The notes under the pieces were generated by a model. That model saw only the letters and a list, made by a program, of their open reading frames with translations, had not been told where the DNA came from and did no database searches. Shown here in pieces: positions 17,589 through 27,462 of a stretch of DNA of 64,000 bases. Position 1 is the first letter of the stretch. Each line of letters opens with the position of its first letter. The stretch spans positions 171,703 through 235,702 of the forward strand of contig JBFMDH010000009.1 in the NCBI GenBank assembly GCA_040754075.1, written 5' to 3'. Position numbers and translations under genes: made by a program. Source of the stretch: Acidobacteriota bacterium (lineage in GTDB: Bacteria > Acidobacteriota > Blastocatellia > UBA7656).

Positions 17589-19994
17589 ATGAACAAAAAA
17601 ATGAAAAAGCCCGCGATTTTATTGATGTTTTTTATGTTGGCAGGTTTATTGACCGCACCCGGAAATTCATTCGCACAGAAATTAAGCGTCCCTGACAAAA
17701 TTCCGGCTAAAGCCATTCCTTTCGCGCTTACGGACGTGCGGTTGCTTGCGAGTCCCTTTCGTGACGCGATGATTCGTGACCAGAAATATCTGCTCAGTCT
17801 CGATAGTGACCGATTGCTTCATACCTTTCGATTGAATGCGGGGCTTGCGTCAACCGCCAAACCCTATGGCGGTTGGGAAGCGCCCGATGTTGAATTGCGT
17901 GGACATTCGCTCGGTCATTTTCTGTCGGCTTGCGCCTTGATGTACGCCGGCACCGGCGATGAGCGATTCAAAAAACAAGCCGACACAATCGTTGCGGAAC
18001 TTGTGAAGATTCAAGAAGCTCTCAAAGCCAAAGGCGCGAACGCCGGTTATCTGTCGGCGTTTCCCGAAGAGTTCTTTGACCGTGTGGAAACCCGCAAACG
18101 GGTTTGGGCGCCTTACTACACGATTCACAAAATCATGGCGGGCTTGCTCGATATGTATCAGTTATGCAGCAACCAACAGGCGCTCGACACCGTCGTGAAG
18201 ATGGCTGATTGGGTGACGTTTCGCGTTGACCGTTTAAGCGAAGAACAGTTTCAACGTTCGCTTGAAACCGAATTCGGCGGCATGAATGAGCTGTTTGCCA
18301 ACCTCTATGCGGTGACCGGAAACCATGAGCATTTGCGGCTGGCGCATAAATTCGATCATCGCGCGGTGTTTGACCCGCTCGCGCAAAGCGTCGATAAACT
18401 CGACGGCTTGCACGCCAACACGCAAATTCCCAAAGCCATCGGCGCGGCGCGCATCTATGAACTCACAGGCGAAGCGCGCTATTACAACATCGCCAATTTT
18501 TTCTGGCAGCGCGTCGCCCATCATCGCTCGTATGTGATTGGCGGCAACAGCGACGATGAACATTTCTTTCCGGTCACTTCGTTTTCAAAACACCTTGGCG
18601 AATCGAGCGCCGAAACCTGCAACACTTACAATATGCTCAAACTGACGCGCCATTTGTTTGAGTGGAACCCATCGGCAGAGATGATGGATTTCTATGAACG
18701 CGGACTGTTCAATCACATTCTCGCTTCGCAAGACCCTGAGATGGGAATGATGACTTATTATTCGCCAATGAAGCCGGGCAGCTTTAAAACCTTCTCGACG
18801 CCCGAAGATAATTTCTGGTGTTGTGTCGGCACAGGCATGGAAAACCATGCGAAATACAATGACACCATCTATTTTCACGATGACGAATCGCTTTATGTGA
18901 ACCTGTTCATTCCTTCGGTATTGAATTGGAAAACGAAAGGCTTGACGGTTGAACAGACCACCGATTTTCCGCAAAGCGAAACCAGCAGACTCGCATTCCA
19001 GACCGATAAACCTTTGCGCCTGGCTCTGAAGATTCGCGTGCCTTCGTGGGCTGAACGTGGAATGCGATTTACTGTCAACGGCAAAGCTGAAAACTTAAAT
19101 GCTAAACCCGGTTCATACGCGACGATTGAACGCCAATGGAAAACCGGAGATGTGTTGGAATTGCGCTTGCCGATGAGTTTAAGAATCGAAGCCATGCCTG
19201 ACGATGCGAAAACCCTTGCGATTTTATACGGTCCCGTTGTGCTGGCGGGTGATTTAGGCAAAGAAGGCATGGAAGGACTTAAACGGTTTGGTCCCTACAC
19301 GGCTGAGCCTGCGCGTGTGAAATTATCCGAAGTGCCGGGTTTTGTAGTGAGCGATGTGAAAAAGATTCTCACGAAAATTAAACCGGTGAAAGGCGCGCCA
19401 CTCACTTTCACAACCGTTGGGTTGGCTGAACCGCGCGAAGTGCGACTGATTCCGTTTTATCGAGCGCAAGGTATGCGCTACACGGTGTATTGGAAAGTCT
19501 ATTCGCCTACAGAGTGGCAACAGCGCCAGGTGAGGTTAGCGGCTCTTGCCGCCAGAGAAAAAGCGATTAGTGAACGCACCGTTGATGGGGTGCGCATCGG
19601 TGAAGCCGGGGATGAAAAAGCCCACAACTTTAAAGGTGAAAAGACCGATTCCGGCTATCTCGAAGACCGCCGCTGGCGCGATTCGCGTGACGGCTGGTTC
19701 AGCTATGAATTGCAAGTGACGCAAGGCGAGCGGTTGACGCTGCTTTGCACTTATTGGGGTAGCGAAAGCCGCAAACGGGTTTTCGATATTTTCGTGGACG
19801 GTGAAAAGATTGCGACGCAAAATCTGTTTGATAATAAACCCGGCGAATTTTTTGATGTTGAATACCCCCTATCCGCAACTATTTTACGTGGCAAAGAGCG
19901 CGTGACCATTAAGTTTCAAGCGCACCCCGGTTCAATGGCAGGCGGTGTATTCGGCTTGCGCATCGTGCGTCAGACAAAATTGAAGATGCAATGA
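17589..19994 (+). CDS. GH127 family glycoside hydrolase (beta-L-arabinofuranosidase-like)
   Basis: 801 residues with a signal peptide (about 8-30, ending NSFAQ). The alpha/alpha toroid domain (about 40-450) contains SAETCNTYNMLKL (E342, C344) and WCCVGTGMEN (C411, C412). These match the Glu and three Cys that bind zinc in GH127; the first Cys of the CC pair is the nucleophile in characterised beta-L-arabinofuranosidases. Beta-sandwich domains follow, and the last 150 residues look like an added DUF6805/lectin-like domain. The enzyme would release terminal sugars from plant or glycoprotein glycans after export. The start at 17589 was chosen because the signal peptide begins there; an in-frame upstream extension lacks one. 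It may share substrates with the GH5 enzyme at 29889. Confidence 0.93.
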   Translation: MNKKMKKPAILLMFFMLAGLLTAPGNSFAQKLSVPDKIPAKAIPFALTDVRLLASPFRDAMIRDQKYLLSLDSDRLLHTFRLNAGLASTAKPYGGWEAPDVELRGHSLGHFLSACALMYAGTGDERFKKQADTIVAELVKIQEALKAKGANAGYLSAFPEEFFDRVETRKRVWAPYYTIHKIMAGLLDMYQLCSNQQALDTVVKMADWVTFRVDRLSEEQFQRSLETEFGGMNELFANLYAVTGNHEHLRLAHKFDHRAVFDPLAQSVDKLDGLHANTQIPKAIGAARIYELTGEARYYNIANFFWQRVAHHRSYVIGGNSDDEHFFPVTSFSKHLGESSAETCNTYNMLKLTRHLFEWNPSAEMMDFYERGLFNHILASQDPEMGMMTYYSPMKPGSFKTFSTPEDNFWCCVGTGMENHAKYNDTIYFHDDESLYVNLFIPSVLNWKTKGLTVEQTTDFPQSETSRLAFQTDKPLRLALKIRVPSWAERGMRFTVNGKAENLNAKPGSYATIERQWKTGDVLELRLPMSLRIEAMPDDAKTLAILYGPVVLAGDLGKEGMEGLKRFGPYTAEPARVKLSEVPGFVVSDVKKILTKIKPVKGAPLTFTTVGLAEPREVRLIPFYRAQGMRYTVYWKVYSPTEWQQRQVRLAALAAREKAISERTVDGVRIGEAGDEKAHNFKGEKTDSGYLEDRRWRDSRDGWFSYELQVTQGERLTLLCTYWGSESRKRVFDIFVDGEKIATQNLFDNKPGEFFDVEYPLSATILRGKERVTIKFQAHPGSMAGGVFGLRIVRQTKLKMQ

Positions 19995-20275
19995 TTGAAA
20001 AGTTCTGATGCATTCCTGAAACCAGGATGGAAGACCGGATGCGTTGCCATTGACGGTCGATACTTGCTCTCGGATTAAGCGGATGAAACGGATTTTTGCA
20101 GATTATTTTGCATTCAATCATCCGTCGTTATTTTGTTTGAGGGCATCGAAACCACCGGAAATCCGCACCGATCCGCGCAAGCCGCCGCATCTGCTGGGAA
20201 ATGCAACCTGTTCAATGAGCGCGGTGGTTTTCCGTAGCAACTTTTTATATTGAAACTCCTTTGAGGCATACACCA

Positions 20276-21244
20276 TTGAGCGTCAACCCCAATCGTTTAA
20301 TACAACTCGCCGGTCGTCGAAAAATGGATGAAGCGGATTTTGCGGATTTAACCGAGGCGCTGGCAAATAGACGAACCGGCTTTCGCTTTGAAGATGAGTT
20401 ATTGGGACTATATGCCGAAAGCCGGGATGAAAGTATTTTTATAACTGAGTCAACAGCAATACCGGATTGTCTTACCTGTGGGGCGTGTTGCGCTTATTTT
20501 CATCAGATTTTAATTTCAATTGAAGATGCGACGCCGCGTTCGCTTGCCTGGGAAGTCACTGATACCGATGAACAAACCACCCATTGGCTGAGGCGCGATT
20601 TAGGTGAGGCGCGATGCGTGGCGCTTGCAGGTGAGGTCGGCAAACGGGTGAGTTGTGCGATTTATGAACTCCGTCCAACGGCTTGCCGCGCTTTTGAAGC
20701 AGGCAGCGACCGTTGCCAGGCGCTGAGAAGAATGTTTGGCTTTGAACCGCGATTGACCGAAGTTGAGATGGCGCGACACCGTCAAATTTTGCGTGATAGT
20801 CACATCAATGAATTGACCGATGAAATTGATTGGGCAGGTGAGTTGGAAGGTGAAACCGCTCAGGTGAATTTTTTGCGTGAGTTGATTGATTATAATCTCA
20901 CCAAACTGAAACAAATCGCCGCTGAGTTGCAGCGCGTGGAAAATTTATTGAACGACAAGGGCGCGGCTGAGGCGATAAAAAGATGTGTTCACGCGGTTGA
21001 TTTGATAAATAGCGAAATTGATTTGATTGAAAAAAGTGTGCGGGCAAATTTACCGGAAGCGATTGGTGGTCTCGATTCAATCAATCGCGGGGATATTGCC
21101 GGGCGACTGTTAATCATCGGCAATGATTCGCAAGTTTTATTGGAAACGGCTGTAAATCAAATGGCAGCTATCGGTGAGTCGGTTTTTGTCGCATTAGGAA
21201 TGCAAGCGAAATTCGGTAAAGAAAAATTTGAGTTAAGCGAGTAG
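20276..21244 (+). CDS. YkgJ family cysteine cluster protein
   Basis: About 322 residues. The N-terminal half has CLTCGACCAYF (around residue 65) and later Cys residues in YELRPTACRAFEAGSDRCQ, the pattern of the YkgJ/UPF0153 zinc- or iron-sulfur-binding cysteine cluster. The C-terminal half is largely helical (about 200-320), with possible coiled coil. Function is unknown; the family is thought to bind metal. The start is uncertain: TTG at 20276 has GAGG nine bases upstream, while TTG at 20261 and ATG at 20324 are alternatives. Gluconokinase starts three bases after this stop, so the two are likely co-transcribed. Confidence 0.82.
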   Translation: MSVNPNRLIQLAGRRKMDEADFADLTEALANRRTGFRFEDELLGLYAESRDESIFITESTAIPDCLTCGACCAYFHQILISIEDATPRSLAWEVTDTDEQTTHWLRRDLGEARCVALAGEVGKRVSCAIYELRPTACRAFEAGSDRCQALRRMFGFEPRLTEVEMARHRQILRDSHINELTDEIDWAGELEGETAQVNFLRELIDYNLTKLKQIAAELQRVENLLNDKGAAEAIKRCVHAVDLINSEIDLIEKSVRANLPEAIGGLDSINRGDIAGRLLIIGNDSQVLLETAVNQMAAIGESVFVALGMQAKFGKEKFELSE

Positions 21245-21247
21245 ACC

Positions 21248-21745
21248 ATGATTTTAATTGTAATGGGGGTTGCGGGTTCAGGTAAGACGACGATTGGCAA
21301 AATGCTTGCCCGGCGATTGGCTTGCAAATTTTATGACGCAGATGATTTTCACTCGCCCGCCAATGTCGCCAAGATGCATTCCGGGGTGCCGCTCACTGAT
21401 GAAGACCGCGCCGCGTGGCTTGATGCGCTTGCCCGTTTAATTGGCGAAAACCTCGCTAATCATCAATCAATGATTCTGGCGTGTTCGGCTCTCAAAGCCA
21501 GCTATCGCAAGCGCCTGCAATCACGCGCCCCTCGGCATTCAAATGAGGTGCAGTTCATCTATCTTCGCATCACGCCCGAGGTTGCCCGCGAGAGAACGGC
21601 GGCGCGAAAAAATCATTTTATGCCGCCGGAATTAATTGCCAGCCAGTTTGCCACCCTCGAAGAACCCACCGATGCCTTAATCGTTGACGCAAGCCTTACG
21701 CCCACAAAAATCGTCGGGGAAATTCAAAAAAAATTGCCCGCCTGA
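21248..21745 (+). CDS. gntK: Gluconokinase
   Basis: A 165-residue small P-loop kinase that phosphorylates D-gluconate to 6-phosphogluconate with ATP, feeding the pentose phosphate or Entner-Doudoroff route. Walker A is GVAGSGKTT (7-15). The family-specific FYDADDFHSPANVAKM (about 28-43) and GVPLTDEDRAAWL (about 46-58) segments bind gluconate and are typical of GntK. ILACSALKASYR and FMPPELIASQFATLE also match the family. The length is normal. It begins three bases after the YkgJ gene, which suggests translational coupling. The gene symbol is assigned by family. Confidence 0.92.
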   Translation: MILIVMGVAGSGKTTIGKMLARRLACKFYDADDFHSPANVAKMHSGVPLTDEDRAAWLDALARLIGENLANHQSMILACSALKASYRKRLQSRAPRHSNEVQFIYLRITPEVARERTAARKNHFMPPELIASQFATLEEPTDALIVDASLTPTKIVGEIQKKLPA

Positions 21746-22016
21746 AAAAAAGTTGCAACGTTCTTTCTTCAATTGCCGGTCTCTCCTGAAGTTTTGGAAG
21801 AACGGTATGGAAGAGCGCCGCAGTCGGCAGAGGGCAACTCAATTTATTGGAAGTTTGCATACGATTACCGGGATGTTGGTTAGCAGAGTGAAAACCCTGC
21901 TGGCAAGATGCGATTTTTGAAGAATTCGAGTTTTTTTGCCACTACATCTTTGCATAAAATCTCGCAGCGGTGTAAAAGAATGAACGGTTCCGCAAGTTAA
22001 TCGGGAGGCACGAGCA

Positions 22017-22871
22017 TTGATCAATCGCAGAGCATTCATCACCAGAAGTGTGACAGGAGCATTGGGCAGTTTGGCTATTTCACAATTGGGGCTGGGCGGC
22101 GGCGCAAGCCAGGGAAAACGAATTCAAAAAATCGGTTTGCAACTTTATACCCTCAGAAAAGAGCTGGAAAAGGATTTTGAGGGCACACTCGCAAAAGTTG
22201 CCGCCATCGGTTTCAAAGAGGTTGAATTTGCCGGTTATTACAACCGCACACCGGAGCAGGTTAAAACAGTTTTAAAAGTCAACAAGCTGAGCGCGCCTTC
22301 GGCGCATACCCTGCTTGCGGCAATGAAGTCGAAAGACTGGCAGAAGACCGTTGATGACACGCGCGCCGTCGGGCATAAATATCTGGTGCTCGCCTATCTT
22401 TTTCCGCCTGAACGACAGAAACTCGATGATTACAAACGCATCATTGAACAAATCAACAAAGCCGCTGAAGATTGCAAAAAAGCGGGCATTCAATTCGCCT
22501 ATCACAACCACGACTTTGAATTTGAAACGATGGAAGGGCAAGTGCCTTACGATTTGATTCTGAAAGAGACCGACCCGAAACTGGTGAAGATGGAACTGGA
22601 TTTATACTGGATTAGCAAAGCCAAACAAGCGCCCGAAAAATATTTCAATAGGTATCCCGGCAGGTTCGAGCTATTTCATGTCAAAGATATGGATAACACC
22701 CCGAAAGCATTTTTCACAGAGGTCGGGCGCGGGGTGATTGATTTCAAACGCATCTTTCAGATGAAAAATTCGGGCGTCAAACATTATTTCGTCGAGCAGG
22801 ACGAAACCCCGGGCGCGGCGCTCGACAGCATCAAAATCAGCTATGATTATTTGCAGAAGTTGAGATTTTAA
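22017..22871 (+). CDS. Xylose-isomerase-like TIM barrel protein (sugar phosphate isomerase/epimerase)
   Basis: 284 residues with a Tat-type signal (NRRAFITRSVTGALGSLA, starting at residue 3), so export in folded form is likely. The mature part is an AP-endonuclease-2-type TIM barrel: LQLYTLRKELEKDFEGTLAKV, EVEFAGYYN, FAYHNHDFEFE, MELDLYWISKA and LFHVKDMD place metal-binding His, Glu and Asp residues at the strand ends. Relatives isomerise or epimerise sugars, and the substrate here is unknown. The start is TTG at 22017, supported by GGGAGG at 22003-22008 with eight-base spacing. No ATG gives the complete Tat motif. Confidence 0.9.
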   Translation: MINRRAFITRSVTGALGSLAISQLGLGGGASQGKRIQKIGLQLYTLRKELEKDFEGTLAKVAAIGFKEVEFAGYYNRTPEQVKTVLKVNKLSAPSAHTLLAAMKSKDWQKTVDDTRAVGHKYLVLAYLFPPERQKLDDYKRIIEQINKAAEDCKKAGIQFAYHNHDFEFETMEGQVPYDLILKETDPKLVKMELDLYWISKAKQAPEKYFNRYPGRFELFHVKDMDNTPKAFFTEVGRGVIDFKRIFQMKNSGVKHYFVEQDETPGAALDSIKISYDYLQKLRF

Positions 22872-22949
22872 ATTAGCGTTAAGCCATCATCGAACCATTT
22901 TTCGCGGGGCGCGAACCGAAATTAACTTGAGTAAACCGGGAGGGCATTG

Positions 22950-23705
22950 ATGCAAACCAAACTGCGTGCTAACGGTTTCGCGGTCGTCTGTCTGTTGAGT
23001 GTCTTTCTTTTCTTACCATCGGCATCGAATGGACAGATCGAACATCAAAAAGGCGAGCCGGAGAGATTAGTTATTGAAGATGAGCAGGGGCTTTATGCGC
23101 ACTGGTATCTGGCAAATATGAATAATGATGTCGTCAGAGGCATAGGTTTTGCCCAAAAGTATGTTGACCGGTTTCCTTCGGGACAAATGGCAGATTTTTT
23201 AAAACAATACCTTGATAAACATCTGCCCGAACATCCTGATGCATTAACCAAATTTAAAGCCGAACGAATGGACACCCTCGTCGTTAAACCGCCTGCGGTA
23301 GAAGAACCCAAAACCGAGGAAACCAACAGAGCCATTGTAGAAATTCCCCAAGATGCAGAAATCATTCTCAGGCTCTTGTACGAGGTGATCAACGATGGCG
23401 CAAGTGTGAATGCAAGATCAAGAAGCGGATACACCGCTTTGATGCTGGCGGCGATGACCAACCATTCGGAGGTCATTAAGAAAATGTTTGAACGAGGCGC
23501 AGATGTAAATCTTAAAGAACCCGCGCAGGGATTTACGGCGCTGACCTATGCCATCTGGACAGGAAACCCTGAAATCGTGCGCCTGCTTTTGGAAAATGGC
23601 GCAGACCGTTTGCTGCGCGATACCGAAGGGCGAACGGCATTAGACCATGCAAACCTGCGAGGGGTTGCGGAAACCATCAAACTTTTAGAAGGAAATAAAA
23701 AATAA
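22950..23705 (+). CDS. Exported ankyrin-repeat protein
   Basis: 251 residues with a signal peptide (about 8-30, ending SNGQ). A spacer with helices (about 45-130) is followed by at least three ankyrin repeats at about 150-250 (SGYTALMLAAMTNHSEVIKKM, FTALTYAIWTGNPEIVRLLLENGA, EGRTALDHANLRG). Ankyrin repeats mediate protein binding; the partner is unknown. The start at 22950 has GGGAGGG six bases upstream. It lies between the sugar isomerase-like gene and the DUF1800 gene without an obvious link to either. Confidence 0.88.
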   Translation: MQTKLRANGFAVVCLLSVFLFLPSASNGQIEHQKGEPERLVIEDEQGLYAHWYLANMNNDVVRGIGFAQKYVDRFPSGQMADFLKQYLDKHLPEHPDALTKFKAERMDTLVVKPPAVEEPKTEETNRAIVEIPQDAEIILRLLYEVINDGASVNARSRSGYTALMLAAMTNHSEVIKKMFERGADVNLKEPAQGFTALTYAIWTGNPEIVRLLLENGADRLLRDTEGRTALDHANLRGVAETIKLLEGNKK

Positions 23706-23955
23706 TTCGTGGAAGCGACGTGTACATTTCTCCAAACGGGCTGACACGTTGCGGCGGATGTGCTACATTGTCAGCCGCAATCATAAAACAATAATAAAAA
23801 ATAAACCCTCTGCCCCGATGTAAAAATTTTTCAGCAGTACCTTCCTCACCAAACCGATTCAGTCCCTGAATTGTCCAGCGTCGTTCAATCCTCGCTTGAA
23901 CGATTGATACATTGGCTTTCGCTTTACAACAAAAGAACAAGGAGGGTAGAACCCT

Positions 23956-25371
23956 ATGGCGCAATTGACTTATGACCAGGCGGCGCATCTCAGTCGTCGC
24001 ATGGGCTTCGGCGCTCCGCCCGAAGAACTCGATACACTTACCCGCATGACTCGCCAGGCGGCGGTCGATTATTACCTCAATTACGAATCTGTCAACAATG
24101 ACAACCTCGATAATTATTTACAGAAAAATTTCAACCCCAAACGCTTCACCCCGATGGACGACGTGCAACTCTGGTGGATTATCCGCATGGGCAAAACCGC
24201 GCGTCCCTTTGAAGAGAAGATGACACTTTTCTGGCATAACCATTTCGTCAGCGCGCTCGACAAAGTGCCTTATGAAACCATGTATGTGCAAAACCAGATG
24301 CTGCGCGCTCAGGCGCTCTTACGTTTTGACGACATTTTGTTGAATGTGGCGCGCGACCCGGCAATGCTCGTCTATCTTGATGGCATCACCAATGTCCTGG
24401 GCAACCCCAACGAAAATTTTGCCCGTGAACTGCAAGAATTGTTTACCATGGGCATTTACGATGCGGTCACCGGTGAAGCCAACTACACCGAAAAGGATGT
24501 CAAAGAAATCGCCCGCGCCTTCACCGGCTGGAAGTTCAAAGAAAAAGGCGGCAAGAAATATAAATATGTTTCTTACATTGAAACCGATAAACACGATGCC
24601 GGACCGAAAGAGATTTACGGGCGCATTGCCAATTACACCGGCGAAGATGTGATTGCGATTATCAGCGAACGCCGGGCAACGGCGCGCTTTCTGGTTAAAA
24701 AACTGTTTAACTTTTTCGTCTACCCGCTCGCCGACACCCCCGAAGACAAAGCGACGATTGAAAAATTCGCCAATGTCTATTTCACCGGCAATCACTCGAT
24801 TCGCGAACTGGCGCGCGCGATTTTCAATTCCGATGAATTTTTCAGCCCACGCGCCGAATTCGCGTTAATCAAATCGCCCGCCGAACTCACGGTCGGCGCG
24901 ATGCGTATGCTCGGAGCCGATTACGTTCCCGGCAATCTCCATCAAGCCGATTATGAAACCTATGTGGGCTTTAAGAGCATGGGCTTTGACCTGCTCAATC
25001 CCTTCGATGTATCGGGATTTCCAACCAATCTCGGCTGGCTCAACACCTCGACCATGCTTGAACGCTATAACTTTGCGGCGCGTATCATCAGCACACGCGA
25101 AGTCAACAAAATGTCGCCGGGCATCGGACTTGCGAATGAGAAACTGAAAACTCATATCGCTTCGACGCCTGAACAAACGGTGCGCAATTTTCTTGCGGTG
25201 ATGGGGGCGCTCAAAGTCGATAACCAGGTGGTGGCGATTTTGACCGATTACCTGACCAAAGATGATGAGGGAGGGCGTATGCCTTTCGAGGTGGATGACC
25301 ATTTCATTGATAAAAACATTCGCGGCTTGGTCTTTTTGATTATGTGCCTGCCCGAATTTCAATTGAACTAG
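23956..25371 (+). CDS. DUF1800 family protein
   Basis: 471 residues matching DUF1800: AAHLSRRMGFGAPPEELD near the N-terminus, FWHNHFVSALDKV (about 95-107), NENFARELQELFTMGI (about 153-168) and a conserved C-terminal segment. No signal peptide is apparent at this start. In many bacteria this family is encoded directly before a DUF1501 protein, as here (11-base gap). The pair is thought to act in an exported, possibly heme- or polymer-related process, but the function is unproven. AAGGAGGGTAGAA precedes the ATG and supports the start. Confidence 0.93.
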   Translation: MAQLTYDQAAHLSRRMGFGAPPEELDTLTRMTRQAAVDYYLNYESVNNDNLDNYLQKNFNPKRFTPMDDVQLWWIIRMGKTARPFEEKMTLFWHNHFVSALDKVPYETMYVQNQMLRAQALLRFDDILLNVARDPAMLVYLDGITNVLGNPNENFARELQELFTMGIYDAVTGEANYTEKDVKEIARAFTGWKFKEKGGKKYKYVSYIETDKHDAGPKEIYGRIANYTGEDVIAIISERRATARFLVKKLFNFFVYPLADTPEDKATIEKFANVYFTGNHSIRELARAIFNSDEFFSPRAEFALIKSPAELTVGAMRMLGADYVPGNLHQADYETYVGFKSMGFDLLNPFDVSGFPTNLGWLNTSTMLERYNFAARIISTREVNKMSPGIGLANEKLKTHIASTPEQTVRNFLAVMGALKVDNQVVAILTDYLTKDDEGGRMPFEVDDHFIDKNIRGLVFLIMCLPEFQLN

Positions 25372-25382
25372 AGGAGGGAAAG

Positions 25383-26645
25383 ATGGGAACAACAAGAAGA
25401 CAATTTATTAAACGAAGCGTCGGCGCGGTGAGCGTCGGCTTGGTGATGCCGCACCTGTTTATCAATACCGCGAGCGGGCAAAGCGCAACTGCCGCAAATC
25501 GCAAAGTGCTGGTGATTATCGAATTTTCCGGCGGCAATGACGGACTCAACACGGTGATTCCCTACACTGACCGCAACTATTATTCATGGCGTCCGACCAT
25601 CGGACTGAGAGATGCAGAAATTGCCAATACCAAAATTTCCAACGAGCTTGCCTTGCATCCGTCGATGGGAAAACTCAAAACCCTTTACGATGCCGGCAAA
25701 GTTGCGGTTATCACCGGCGTCGGTTACCCGAATCCCAATCGCTCGCATTTCACCTCGGCGGACATCTGGCACACGGCGAACATCAACGAAGGGCGCGGCA
25801 TCGGCTGGCTCGGTCGTTATGCAGATGTGGCGCTGATTAATCAACCGGGACTCGCGGCAGTATCAATCGTTGACCGTTTGCCGAAAACTTTTGCCGCAAC
25901 CCAGAAAATCATTCCCAATATTCCGAGTTTTGATGGTTACGGCATCAAAACCGATTGCAACCACGAAGATAACCGGCAAAACATCATTGATGCGTTTTTA
26001 GCGATTCATCGTCGCAACCAACCGGCAAATAGTTTTATCGAACGCGCGCAGAAAATCGGTCTGGATGCGGTGGCGGGAGCTTTGGATTTTCAAGCGCAAC
26101 TCGACACTTACCAATCCACCATTGAGTACCCGGATAACAATAATCTCGCGCAAGGCTTGCAACTCATCGCGCGCATCATTACCACGGTGCCGGAATCGAG
26201 TCTGCTTTATGCGCGCATCGGAGGATTTGATACACACGCTGACCAGATTGACGGGACGAATCGCCTGGCGGGGCAACACGCGGGATTGTTGCAGGATTTT
26301 TCCGATGCCATAAAAGCCTTCTATGATGATATGGCGGAACACGGGCTGGCAAACAATGTCTTGATGATGCAGTGGTCGGAATTTGGCAGACGGGTGAATG
26401 AGAATAAATCCGTCGGCACAGACCACGGCACCATGTCATGTATGTTCGTCATCGGCGGACAGGTGCAAGGCGGCATTTATGGTCGTCAACCGTCGCTTGC
26501 CGGCGCAGATTTGGATGACGCGGGCGACCCGAAATTCACCCTGGATTTTCGTTCGGTTTACGCAACCATTTTGGATAAATGGTTGACCAGCGATTCCAAA
26601 GGAATTTTGAACGGGCAATTCGAGAACCTCGGTTTTCTCGGATAG
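25383..26645 (+). CDS. DUF1501 family protein with Tat signal
   Basis: 420 residues. A Tat signal (TTRRQFIKRSVGAVSVG, about 3-19) leads into the DUF1501 fold, which is related to the alkaline-phosphatase/sulfatase superfamily. Visible parts include VIIEFSGGNDGLNTVIPY, the VITGVGYPNPNRSHFTSADIW segment, ARIGGFDTHADQ, MQWSEFGRRVNEN and a DHGTMSCMFVIGG motif with potential metal ligands. It follows the DUF1800 gene by 11 bases, the standard arrangement. The start at 25383 is supported by AGAGGAGGGAAAG. A hairpin after the stop likely ends the transcript. Confidence 0.94.
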   Translation: MGTTRRQFIKRSVGAVSVGLVMPHLFINTASGQSATAANRKVLVIIEFSGGNDGLNTVIPYTDRNYYSWRPTIGLRDAEIANTKISNELALHPSMGKLKTLYDAGKVAVITGVGYPNPNRSHFTSADIWHTANINEGRGIGWLGRYADVALINQPGLAAVSIVDRLPKTFAATQKIIPNIPSFDGYGIKTDCNHEDNRQNIIDAFLAIHRRNQPANSFIERAQKIGLDAVAGALDFQAQLDTYQSTIEYPDNNNLAQGLQLIARIITTVPESSLLYARIGGFDTHADQIDGTNRLAGQHAGLLQDFSDAIKAFYDDMAEHGLANNVLMMQWSEFGRRVNENKSVGTDHGTMSCMFVIGGQVQGGIYGRQPSLAGADLDDAGDPKFTLDFRSVYATILDKWLTSDSKGILNGQFENLGFLG

Positions 26646-26653
26646 CGGTTTCA

Positions 26654-26702
26654 ATTTCAGCGAGTGAAGTGAGAATCAACAATTCATTTCGCTCGCTGAA
26701 AT
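26654..26702 (+). terminator. Hairpin terminator after DUF1501 gene
   Basis: ATTTCAGCGAG starts a stem that pairs with CTCGCTGAAAT, and the stem continues with G-U pairs through GYGAARTGA. CTTTTGAG follows. It lies nine bases after the DUF1501 stop, between convergent genes, so it could serve both strands. Confidence 0.55.
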
Positions 26703-26727
26703 CTTTTGAGTTATTAATAAAGCAGTT

Positions 26728-27462
26728 TTAATTACCCGTATGATAGGTGATGGTTCGATAAGTGATTTCGTGTGGCTCAAAAGATGAAGCGTTGACCTGA
26801 GTTATCCGAACCCAAGTTGTTCTTTTAATCCAATTCCCTTGTTCATCATATTCATAGGTGTACTTTAACGTATCTCGAATTGTTGCATCCGCTCTCAACC
26901 ACGAATGCTCGGTAAGGTTATTTCTCTCATCATATTGATACGTTTCTCCCCGCTCCATTTTACCTTTACCATTCAACCGCACACTTTTCGTTTGATTTCC
27001 CTTTTCATCATAAGTAGAAACCCATCTCCCCCATAACCTCCATTTATTCGATTTTTTATTGAAGCTATAGAATGACCAGTCAAGAACGTTACCCCGTGCA
27101 TCGTACGTCCAAACATCTTTTGCAAGCGGCTTATCTCGGTTATCGTAAGCGATTTCAGTTCGAGTATTTTTCTCTTTATCAACGACTATCTTTACTCTTT
27201 TGTCAGGAGGCGAACTGCCACAGGTTCCCGGAACCGGATATTCTTCGATTAACTCACCATTCAGATTATAGGCGGCTTTGTGCCAAAAACTTTTCGGGCT
27301 TTCACTATATTGCCCATTCACTTTGGTTATTTTTGCTTCTTCAATAACCTCTGTTGCGACCTTGCCCTTGTAACGACAGCCGTAAGAGTCAAACTTTCTC
27401 TGAGATAAAACTGAAGAGACAAGGGTTACTATTAGAAATAATGTGGCGATATTTTTTTTCAT
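26728..27462 (-). CDS. Secreted YD/RHS-repeat-like protein
   Basis: 244 residues with a signal peptide (about 1-20). Repeated segments such as TYDARGNVLDWSFY, TYDEKGNQTK, QYDERNNLTEHS and EYDEQGNWIKRT match the YD (RHS-type) repeat, spaced about 25-30 residues apart. Short YD proteins of this kind are usually exported beta-rich proteins of unknown role. The ATG overlaps the stop of the DUF3037 gene (ATGA), so translation is coupled. AGGAGGT lies about 12 bases upstream. It is the last gene of a probable three-gene operon with the DUF3037 and HipA-like genes. Confidence 0.8.
   Translation of the reverse strand: MKKNIATLFLIVTLVSSVLSQRKFDSYGCRYKGKVATEVIEEAKITKVNGQYSESPKSFWHKAAYNLNGELIEEYPVPGTCGSSPPDKRVKIVVDKEKNTRTEIAYDNRDKPLAKDVWTYDARGNVLDWSFYSFNKKSNKWRLWGRWVSTYDEKGNQTKSVRLNGKGKMERGETYQYDERNNLTEHSWLRADATIRDTLKYTYEYDEQGNWIKRTTWVRITQVNASSFEPHEITYRTITYHTGN

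Noticed and set aside
20079..20350. Similar GGATGAARCGGATTTTGC words before and inside the YkgJ gene
   Set aside because: Only about 20 bases each and one copy lies in coding sequence; probably chance.
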